Assembly: GCF_007002745.1 (NCBI RefSeq) | Contig: NZ_SGNY01000013.1 | Span: forward strand, 62,001 to 126,000 | From: Martinezella rhizogenes | GTDB taxonomy: Bacteria > Pseudomonadota > Alphaproteobacteria > Rhizobiales > Rhizobiaceae | DNA: 64,000 nucleotides | Direction: 5' to 3' | Shown: one piece after another, positions 7,547-14,013 of the stretch | How positions within the stretch are numbered: the first letter of the stretch is position 1 | Layout of the letters: every line of letters starts with the position of its first letter | The notes under the pieces: model-generated | What the model saw: the letters and a program-made list of their open reading frames with translations, nothing else | Databases searched by the model: none | Told to the model about the DNA's origin: nothing | Translations under genes and position numbers: made by a program

Positions 7547-8227
7547 ATGAAGAATGGCGCATGGCGATTTTCTCGCCGCCTCATTTACAGCCTTTTGGGT
7601 GCTCTGGTCGCGCTGCCCGAGACGGTCAGGGCGGACATGGCTGAAGAGTTCGTCAGCCACTACCAGCAGGCTTATGTACAGGGGCGAGACCTGATCCCCG
7701 CATCGCCGACACCATTCGACACGTCCTCGATCATAAGGCGACTTGATCTTGAAAGTGTCACCCCAAAAGCGGCGTTGAGCGGCAGCGCATTTTTCGCAGC
7801 GGATGGAACGATCATCAAACTTGCAGGGGTTCAAGGCTGTCTGTCGACCGAGCCGCTCGAATATGCGGGTGTCATTGCCACGTGTACCATTATCTCACTT
7901 GCAGCGATGACGGCGACCATCGGCGAGGTACAGGCTATCGCTGGCACTGCATTCCCCTGCCATGAACTTGGACGGAACTCCGGCCAGCCGACGGTACGAT
8001 ATGCGGAATGCTTTTTCATGGACGGAGACACGGTGCGGTCGCTCTCTGAGGTACTCATCAGCAAAGGCGTAGCGTTTGCTTTCCGTGATCGTACTGGCCA
8101 GCCGATCTTCCCGGAATATGCTCGGGCGGAACAAGTCGCGCGAGGAGCGAAAACTGGTATCTGGGCCAGCGCCCATTTCTTCCATCCCTACGGTGAGCGT
8201 TACCGCGCCAATCCGACAATGCACTGA
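7547..8227 (+). CDS. Exported SNase-like protein 1 (degenerate)
   Basis: This 226-residue protein starts at ATG 7547 with a signal peptide (MKNGAWRFSRRLIYSLLGAL... cleaved near VRA-D). The remainder has the outline of the staphylococcal-nuclease (thermonuclease) OB fold: FAADGTIIKLAGVQGC, then ARAEQVARGAKTGIWAS near the end. The catalytic set (Arg35, Asp40, Glu43 and Arg87 of SNase) is not preserved; KLAGVQG stands where RLxxxDxPE is expected. It is probably a periplasmic binding or structural protein rather than a nuclease. The next gene overlaps its stop by one base, so it leads a co-translated cluster. Confidence 0.65.
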   Translation: MKNGAWRFSRRLIYSLLGALVALPETVRADMAEEFVSHYQQAYVQGRDLIPASPTPFDTSSIIRRLDLESVTPKAALSGSAFFAADGTIIKLAGVQGCLSTEPLEYAGVIATCTIISLAAMTATIGEVQAIAGTAFPCHELGRNSGQPTVRYAECFFMDGDTVRSLSEVLISKGVAFAFRDRTGQPIFPEYARAEQVARGAKTGIWASAHFFHPYGERYRANPTMH

Positions 8228-8880
8228 TGCAGATCGGAACCTTGATGCTTATTTCCACGATCGCAGTCTCCGGCTTCTACGCAGGCTTCGTCATAATGCC
8301 GATGCTGGCCGGCAGTGAAGCTCCACATACGCAACCGCCTTGGCTGCCCGTCGTCCCCGTTCAGACCTCGCAAGCTGACGCTCCTGCCACGGAAGACGTG
8401 GCGCTTCCGCCATCTTCCGCGTTCGCACCATTCCCGACGCATGCACAGTTCGAGACCGGCGATAGCTGGGTCTCAAACGGGCAACGATATCGGCTCTATG
8501 GGCTCCAGTCATGCCTTCGCGGGACCGCCGTTACCGTATCCCAGGGAAGCTCGCGCGACTGCGGTGAATTCAACGTGATCATGATGCAGGCGTTGGTCAG
8601 GGACACAAAGCCCGTCTGCGCAACCATTCAGATGGTCGACCAGAACAATGCCGTGGTTGCATGTCAGACGACTGCCGGGGAGCACCGATATGATCTTGCG
8701 ACCTACGTTATCGCGCAAGGATGGGGATTTGCGGCAGTCGACAGCACCGGCCAGGTTATTGTTCCCGGATATAGGGTCGCTGAGGAAAGCGCCCGCAACG
8801 CCCGCGCGGGTCTTTGGGGCTATCCAGATATGCCGCACCCTGTCCCTGTTCTGATGCAACAAGCGGGAGTGTCGCGATGA
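8227..8880 (+). CDS. Exported or anchored SNase-like protein 2 (degenerate)
   Basis: A hydrophobic N-terminus (IGTLMLISTIAVSGFYAGFV) is followed by a proline-rich linker and a degenerate SNase-like domain (QRYRLYGLQSCLRG, later YVIAQGWGFAAVD and ARAGLWGYPD). The acidic catalytic residues are missing, as in its neighbours. Cysteines at SCLRG, RDCGE, PVCA and VACQ suggest disulfides in the periplasm. It overlaps the gene before by one base and the gene after by four (ATGA). It looks like a diverged tandem duplicate of the flanking SNase-like genes. Confidence 0.65.
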   Translation: MQIGTLMLISTIAVSGFYAGFVIMPMLAGSEAPHTQPPWLPVVPVQTSQADAPATEDVALPPSSAFAPFPTHAQFETGDSWVSNGQRYRLYGLQSCLRGTAVTVSQGSSRDCGEFNVIMMQALVRDTKPVCATIQMVDQNNAVVACQTTAGEHRYDLATYVIAQGWGFAAVDSTGQVIVPGYRVAEESARNARAGLWGYPDMPHPVPVLMQQAGVSR

Positions 8881-9500
8881 AGCTTGCCACCATCTCGACG
8901 ATTGTCCTCGCTCTCATCCCGACAGGGACGCTGGCGCAAGCCCGCCCATCCGACGTTCCCCGTCAGATATACGGCAAGGTTCAGGTCATTGATGGCACCA
9001 CATTCGAGTTCGTCAAAACGCGTCAGCTTATCCGTTTGGCTGGATATGAAGCCCCCAGACTGGCGCAGAACGCAACGACCGAAGGTGTGACATGGCCTGT
9101 CGGTCAGGTCTCGCGTGCCTGGATGATCCTTCGGACGCTTGGCCAGGACGTTAACTGCGCGCCTATCGGTCGAGACAGCAACAAGAACCTGATCGCGCAT
9201 TGTTTTGTTGGTGAGACAAATCTGGCAGCGACGGCAATCGCGGAAGGGATCGGCTACGCCTTCAACTATCGTAATGAACCCCAAGTCCCTGCCTATTTCG
9301 ATATTGAAAGAAGGGCGAGAGGGCTCGGTTTCGGCATCTGGTCGTCGCCTGACCTGTCTCCTCCCTGGCTCTACAATGCATCGCCAGAGCCTGGTGATCT
9401 GTCCGATGGCCCCGCGTCAGCCACAGAAGAGGGGCTTCCCCTTCCCCTACCCGTCACTCCCGACAAAGCACTGTCGTTCACGCAGGTGCACGGAGGTTAA
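8877..9500 (+). CDS. Exported SNase-like protein 3 (degenerate)
   Basis: This 207-residue protein has a signal peptide (MKLATISTIVLALIPTGTLAQA). The SNase domain is the clearest of the three: VQVIDGTTFEFV matches the DGDT calcium strand with one Asp lost, and IRLAGYEAPR matches RLxGIDAPE with the catalytic Glu changed to Arg. ERRARGLGFGIW is the usual last helix. Loss of Glu43 and of the Arg87 equivalent makes nuclease activity unlikely. A proline- and acid-rich tail of about 40 residues follows. It starts in an ATGA overlap with the previous gene and ends immediately before the next ATG. Confidence 0.7.
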   Translation: MKLATISTIVLALIPTGTLAQARPSDVPRQIYGKVQVIDGTTFEFVKTRQLIRLAGYEAPRLAQNATTEGVTWPVGQVSRAWMILRTLGQDVNCAPIGRDSNKNLIAHCFVGETNLAATAIAEGIGYAFNYRNEPQVPAYFDIERRARGLGFGIWSSPDLSPPWLYNASPEPGDLSDGPASATEEGLPLPLPVTPDKALSFTQVHGG

Positions 9501-9815
9501 ATGAAACGCCCTTTCGAAACTTCGACCGTTATTGCCATTCTACTGGCTGTTTCTCCTTTTGCCGCCGGCGCCCAGGACGGCGCCACCCAAACCCAGATCG
9601 AGCAACGCGATCCGGACTTTTGCGGCGCGGGTGGTGCTGGTTGCGATCCGGCAGACGTGCAGCAATGGAAGGCGGTTGGCAACAGGCTTGCAGACCTGTC
9701 TTCGGCCGACCTCAGCCAATACGCCTACGCCTGCGCCAAGCATCGCGAATGGAAATCGGAGTGTGAAACCAATCCGATCGCGATCCTGAAACGCCTTGGG
9801 ATCGAAGGATATTGA
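9501..9815 (+). CDS. Small exported cysteine-containing protein
   Basis: This 104-residue protein has a clear signal peptide (about residues 1-24, ending AAGAQ-D). The mature part has four cysteines (FCGAGGAGCDP, YACAKH and SECET), so two disulfides in the periplasm are plausible. The ATG directly abuts the stop of the preceding SNase-like gene, which indicates one transcript. I do not recognise the family; context suggests a role near the mating channel or in surface or entry exclusion functions, which is inference. Confidence 0.6.
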   Translation: MKRPFETSTVIAILLAVSPFAAGAQDGATQTQIEQRDPDFCGAGGAGCDPADVQQWKAVGNRLADLSSADLSQYAYACAKHREWKSECETNPIAILKRLGIEGY

Positions 9816-9823
9816 GGTTGCCG

Positions 9824-10195
9824 ATGAAGAAGCTCGACTACGGATCGCTTATCGCCGCTGGCATTGCTTTCCTCGTGGGATCTGCTGGCGGGTACACGAT
9901 CAACGAGTCTGTACGGGCCGACACGATAGTGGAACTTGAACAGGAGGTCGCGCGGCTGGAGAGTGAGCTTCAACGGCAGCCGGCGTTTGACTTTCCCGAC
10001 GACAGGCAAGCGAGTGCTGCGATCGCCAAATCGGGCCGCACGATCCGTATCTCGGAGTGCAAACCTCGTCAGGCCGTACCTGGTGTCACCTGTACCGGCA
10101 TCATCACAACAACAAGCGGTTCCTTCGCGGGTACGACGCAGCCCGGCACCCTGTCGTTCGCGAAAATCGACAACACCTGGGTTCAAATCCAGTAA
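9824..10195 (+). CDS. Membrane-anchored coiled-coil protein, unknown
   Basis: The 123-residue product starts MKKLDYGSLIAAGIAFLVGS, an N-terminal membrane anchor. A short coiled coil (IVELEQEVARLESELQRQ) and a small periplasmic domain with two cysteines (SECK and VTCTG) follow. A TTG at 9812 in frame is a weaker start. It is part of the same tight + strand cluster. I do not recognise the family. Confidence 0.55.
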   Translation: MKKLDYGSLIAAGIAFLVGSAGGYTINESVRADTIVELEQEVARLESELQRQPAFDFPDDRQASAAIAKSGRTIRISECKPRQAVPGVTCTGIITTTSGSFAGTTQPGTLSFAKIDNTWVQIQ

Positions 10196-10216
10196 GCCAC
10201 TCAAAGGAGACGCACT

Positions 10217-10756
10217 GTGAAGGCGATCGTGTTATTGTCCGCTGGCTTGATAGGTGCGCTTTCGGCGGTGCCAGTAAAGGCCGAAGACGCTGAATGGGGA
10301 TGCCAGGTTCTGCTGTGCGCCGCATCGAAAAACCCATCCTGGCACGGTATCTCCTACTGCGTGCCGCCAATGCGCAAACTCATCACCGCCATGTCCAGAC
10401 CCGGCTTCTCCTGGCCCATCTGCCACGAGGCGAAGGCGGGAAAGCCTGGTCATGAAACCTACGAGGATTGCCCTGCTGGCACCACGGTGGGCTACTCCTC
10501 GCGAGGTGGCGACAACAATTGGCGGGGAGAACCTGATCAATGCATCGAAACGGTCAATGTCTGCCGGGCATCGGGTCAGCACGATGGCAATACCAGCTCA
10601 GCAGGGTTGACGAACAATCGGCGATTCGGCCGGGATGGCGAAAGCTGCATCCAGCAGATTGCCACTCCGCGCCCTCACCGCGCGGATCCCTACTATTTCG
10701 ATATTCCGAACGACAACGGGGCGAAAGAAAGGTTCTGGTTTAACCTGAACCACTAG
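10217..10756 (+). CDS. Exported cysteine-rich protein, unknown
   Basis: This 179-residue protein has a signal peptide ending PVKA-ED. The mature part begins WGCQVLLCAASKNPSWHGIS and YCVPPMRKLI, a distinctive cysteine and proline pattern, with further cysteines at PICHE, EDCPAG, DQCIETVNVC and ESCIQQ. It probably folds with several disulfides in the periplasm or on the surface. It ends the + strand cluster, 21 bases after its neighbour, with AGGAG upstream of GTG 10217. The function is unknown; I suspect a conserved conjugation accessory family because all neighbours are exported and lie between the relaxase and virB blocks. Confidence 0.55.
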   Translation: MKAIVLLSAGLIGALSAVPVKAEDAEWGCQVLLCAASKNPSWHGISYCVPPMRKLITAMSRPGFSWPICHEAKAGKPGHETYEDCPAGTTVGYSSRGGDNNWRGEPDQCIETVNVCRASGQHDGNTSSAGLTNNRRFGRDGESCIQQIATPRPHRADPYYFDIPNDNGAKERFWFNLNH

Positions 10757-10789
10757 GCTTCTCCTGCCGCAGCTGGGGCGACCACCGCA

Positions 10790-11131
10790 TCACGAGTCGG
10801 TCGCGGCGCCTCTCTGTTTCTTTCGGCGGGCTTTCCAAACCGCTATCCGATGGAGGTCGGCGTCAGTGATCCTGAGCAAATCCTCGATGACGACATTCCA
10901 CTCGCGCTGCATCTTGTCGAGTGTCGATAGTTTGACGTCTCGCATGGCACGCGTCACCTGCGATATGTATGCTTCGTGTACGCCGAGCTGCTCAGCAAGC
11001 TCCCGATTCGTCAATTTGCGCTCGGCCTTCAATCGTTCGAGACCGATAGCAAGCCTCTCCTGGAACGACAACGTGTCGATCGTCGAAATGTCCACGGCCT
11101 CCACCGGGGGCTGGCGTTTCAGACGGGGCAT
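10790..11131 (-). CDS. XRE/Cro-type helix-turn-helix regulator
   Basis: This is a small DNA-binding protein of about 113 residues counted from ATG 11131 (MPRLKRQPPVEAVDIS). The HTH is clear: FQERLAIGLERLKAERKLTN, then RELAEQLGVHEAYISQVTRA, with a basic end (KARRKKQRG). The frame continues open to 11287, but the extra N-terminus is low in complexity. It converges on the + strand cluster. It is a candidate repressor for the palindromes at 7488, 28428 and 29915, purely by location. Confidence 0.75.
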   Translation of the reverse strand: MPRLKRQPPVEAVDISTIDTLSFQERLAIGLERLKAERKLTNRELAEQLGVHEAYISQVTRAMRDVKLSTLDKMQREWNVVIEDLLRITDADLHRIAVWKARRKKQRGAATDS

Positions 11132-11434
11132 TGGTCGCCACCCCCAGCCCCGATCGGACTTACGCGGCGACAGACAAACATGCCGCCAAGGTAATGGCAG
11201 GGCGCACTCCGATGGCGCATTGGAACTCTCCTTGAAACTCTTGTGCTCATCCGTCACCCGATATCGACCAAAAACTACACCGTCCAAGCGTAAACCAATT
11301 GTTGTCCCTAGTTCAAATTGGGCATTTCACAACCCCGTTACGCTTCGTACACCGGCACGATCCGCCCATGCAAGCGGAGCTGCTGGGACCGCAGGGCCGG
11401 AGGAAGGTCTGCATCCTCCTGGTTCGCAAAATTC

Positions 11435-12781
11435 ATGCGCATAGTTGTCAGGAACGGCCCCGCTCACAGCTTGGCAGAGCTTACCGAGGAAGAGGCCGCA
11501 GCGCTTCGGGCGTGGTATGGTAATGCTGCTTCCAATGCTGAGAAGTTAATCGCCCTCGCTGTGATCCGGCAAGCCAAGGTGATGAACGGCTGGATCGAGT
11601 GCGATTGCCTCACCGGTCGGCTCCAGCCCCTCCTCGCTCCGATCCGGCAACAGCACACCTATACGCTGCGGCGATTGACGTCGAAAGACGAAGACCCTGT
11701 TCGCCATAAGGAGCGGCCAAACCACACAATCAGTTGCCCTTTTCACGTGGATAAGGACGCCACGCCAGCGCTCATCGATCGTAGCTACCACATTCGGCCT
11801 CTCCGAAAGTCCGATCGGAGTTACATCGACGCATTGCCGGCCATTCCCGACCGTCTTGCTGACGTCGCCGAGCACGACGTCAATCGCTCGACGGAGCGAA
11901 ACGACAGACCGTCGAGGCTCGGCGGCATCCTGTGGCGGTTGCTCGACGACGCTGGTGTGAACGTCGTTTCTCCCCTGCAGGATGAGTACGATCTGACACT
12001 AAGAAATCAGTTGTCAAAGCTGCGCGCCGCCGCCAAAGAACTTCGAGTCTTGAGAACATGGTCATTTAATGCCCTGCTGTCGACGTGGGCGGCCGATTAT
12101 TGGGCAACTGACAGCCGCTGGCAACGCCTGCTCGAAACCTCGCGTCCAGACTGGCCCGGAACGCTTCGTCGCACGGGCTTCATGCTGCTGTATGCGAAAT
12201 CCATATCCGTTCAGACAATCTTGCCGGCATCGTCCTCGCGACCAATCGACGTGATCGGGAAAGTGCGGCAGCCGTTGCGCGGTGACCCGGCGGGGCGCGG
12301 CCCATTCCTTACTTTGCTGAACGTGGACTTCGGCGACGATGACGAGGGACCAGCCAGGGCTGTCCAAGCCTATGCCCAGCCGGTCTACAATGGCGACACG
12401 TTGTATCCGGTGGAATCCGGTTTTGAAAGAGATGTGTGCCATCTCCTGTTCTGGCTTCAGGGGTCCCTGTTGGAAGGCGTTCATGATCTCCGTATCAAGA
12501 TCACCAAGCCGCTTTTTGCGACCGAAACACCGCTTGGGCCCTGCCGGCCGGATTTCATAGTTGAAGCAACTTACAAGGAACATACGCCCGCAACTTTGAT
12601 CGTCGAGGCCTTCGGCATGGAAACTGATGAGTATCGCGAGGCCAAGGAAAAAACCGTTCCGCGCATGAAGCAGCTCGGACCGATGTTCAGTATCTTTCCC
12701 GAGGATCTAACGGAGGCAAATGCGCAAGCGACAGCGAAGCGCCTGCAAGGTTGGGTCATCGACAATGTCCGGCACGTGTGA
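11435..12781 (+). CDS. DUF1173-like protein with a PD-(D/E)xK-like tail
   Basis: The 448-residue product starts at ATG 11435. The N-terminal part has three spaced cysteines (WIECDCL and TISCPFH), which fits my memory of the DUF1173 family of rhizobial and other plasmids; that assignment is from memory only. Near the C-terminus GPCRPDFIVEA followed by TLIVEAFGMETDEYREAK resembles the core of PD-(D/E)xK nucleases, but the last motif reads EAF rather than ExK, so activity is doubtful. The frame is open to 11318 without better starts. It is divergent from the XRE gene and isolated from other operons. Confidence 0.6.
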   Translation: MRIVVRNGPAHSLAELTEEEAAALRAWYGNAASNAEKLIALAVIRQAKVMNGWIECDCLTGRLQPLLAPIRQQHTYTLRRLTSKDEDPVRHKERPNHTISCPFHVDKDATPALIDRSYHIRPLRKSDRSYIDALPAIPDRLADVAEHDVNRSTERNDRPSRLGGILWRLLDDAGVNVVSPLQDEYDLTLRNQLSKLRAAAKELRVLRTWSFNALLSTWAADYWATDSRWQRLLETSRPDWPGTLRRTGFMLLYAKSISVQTILPASSSRPIDVIGKVRQPLRGDPAGRGPFLTLLNVDFGDDDEGPARAVQAYAQPVYNGDTLYPVESGFERDVCHLLFWLQGSLLEGVHDLRIKITKPLFATETPLGPCRPDFIVEATYKEHTPATLIVEAFGMETDEYREAKEKTVPRMKQLGPMFSIFPEDLTEANAQATAKRLQGWVIDNVRHV

Positions 12782-12825
12782 AGCGTAATTGCAAGGATTT
12801 CAGGGATGCGCAACAAACCGTCAGG

Positions 12826-12939
12826 CAGGCTATGGACTGATTTTCAGCTTAATAATATCAGGCTATAGCCGTGTTTTGATACTTTCCATTTCACGTTATA
12901 AGCTGATCCCAGGTTTGTGGAAATCAGGCTATGGCCTGA
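12826..12939. repeat. Four phased 15-bp repeats at 33-bp intervals
   Basis: Copies start at 12826 (CAGGCTATGGACTGA), 12859 (CAGGCTATAGCCGTG), 12892 (CACGTTATAAGCTGA, degenerate) and 12925 (CAGGCTATGGCCTGA). The best copy is itself near-palindromic (CAGGC-TATG-GCCTG). Spacing is 33 bp, about three helical turns. They directly precede the mobile mystery protein A remnant and may be its operator array, or iteron-like sites. Confidence 0.55.
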
Positions 12940-12963
12940 GGTGGCACTGGCAGGCAGGGCAAC

Positions 12964-13424
12964 GTGAAAAGCGATGCCCGCAGGGGAGCCCGACTACGGC
13001 TCGACGAGAGGCTCGACGGACTTAGGCCGACCGACCGCTCAAAGGCGCCGCCGAAGGGCGGGTGCGCGCGTTGCGCGATGCGATCGGCATGACTGGGGCG
13101 CAACTCGGCGCGCGAATGGGCATCCGGCCGCAAACCGTCGAGACGATCGAAAAATCCGAGGCGGCAGGTACGATCCAGCTGAACACGCTGCAGCGGGCGG
13201 CCGAGGCGCTCGACTGCACTCTCGTCTATGCACTCGTCCCGAACACAGCGCTCGAAGCGATGGTCAATGCGCGCGCACGCAAGATCGCGGTGCGCGAACT
13301 GCGGCGCGTCGCGCATACGATGCGGCTGGAAGCGCAGGGCACGGACGATGCCGATCTTGAAGCAGGTATCCAGACCTATATCCGCGACCGGCTTTCCGAC
13401 CGTGATCTCTGGAACGAGACATGA
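12964..13424 (+). pseudogene. Mobile mystery protein A, frameshifted
   Basis: The product resembles the HTH protein called mobile mystery protein A, which is usually paired with a Fic-domain partner. The N-terminal third is readable in one frame from GTG 12964 (KSDARR, then RLDERLDGLRPTDRSKAPPK). The rest continues in another frame from 13062: VRALRDAIGMTGAQLGARMG, then TLQRAAEALDCTLVYALVP. The junction reads GGCGGGTG where the family needs Gly-Trp-Val (GGC-TGG-GTG), so one missing base explains the break. Either the gene is dead or this is an assembly error. Its stop overlaps the start of the B remnant (ATGA). Confidence 0.75.
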
Positions 13425-13570
13425 CCGATCTCTTTCAAAAGCCGGAGGATGCGAGGCCGCTCGATCCGCAGGAACGCGAGGCCCTGCTGCAGAGCTGGAT
13501 CACGCACAGGAAGGACCTCAACGAAGCCGAGCAGGAGAACATCGTCGAAGCCGCCGCTATCAATGGCTGT
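13421..13570 (+). pseudogene. Mobile mystery protein B, 3'-truncated Fic-type gene
   Basis: Only the first 45 or so residues match the partner family: MTDLFQKPEDARPLDPQERE, then LLQSWITHRKDLNEAEQENI. The Fic domain with its HxFxxGNGR motif is absent. After about 13570 the frame runs on as unrelated sequence to 13732, over the end of the convergent gene at 13599-13931. The truncation point marks an old recombination border between this module and the virD4-proximal region. Confidence 0.7.
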
Positions 13571-13598
13571 AGGTCAGCCCTCAACGAACTGGTCGGCT

Positions 13599-13931
13599 CT
13601 ATGGATACTCATCCAGCTCGCGCTTTGCCGCAGCAAGGAGGGCATCCTGAACCGCCACCAGCATGTCTTGAGGGCAACTCCCAAACATGCGCGTTACAAG
13701 TTCGTCCGCGAGATCAGACAGTGTTGGCTTAAGCCTCTTTGGAAACAGATGGTCGATTTTGCTCTCGTCAGCACCGAGGCGCCTGAGCTCGGCGCGCATC
13801 GTTCTCAGTTCCATTTCGCGCTCCTTCACCATCAGCCAGAAGCCCGGGTCGGCACGGGCCGCGGAAACGATTCGTTCGAGATGCCGTTCATCGGCGATAT
13901 GAAGCGCCGACAGGCGCTCGATTTTGGCCAT
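13599..13931 (-). CDS. Small hypothetical protein upstream of nothing recognised
   Basis: This 110-residue protein is charged and helical (MAKIERLSALHIADERHLER, later SDLADELVTRMFGSCPQDML). The start is supported by AGGAG a few bases upstream of ATG 13931. It lies downstream of virD4 in the same direction with an 82-base gap, so it may be the last gene of the virB/virD4 operon. I recognise no family or catalytic motif. Confidence 0.5.
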   Translation of the reverse strand: MAKIERLSALHIADERHLERIVSAARADPGFWLMVKEREMELRTMRAELRRLGADESKIDHLFPKRLKPTLSDLADELVTRMFGSCPQDMLVAVQDALLAAAKRELDEYP

Positions 13932-14013
13932 GGTTGGTGTTCTCCTGATGCTCGGGCACCGCGACCTGACTTGGTCTAGCCCTGTGAACTACGATTGATC
14001 TGAGGCCAGCCAG

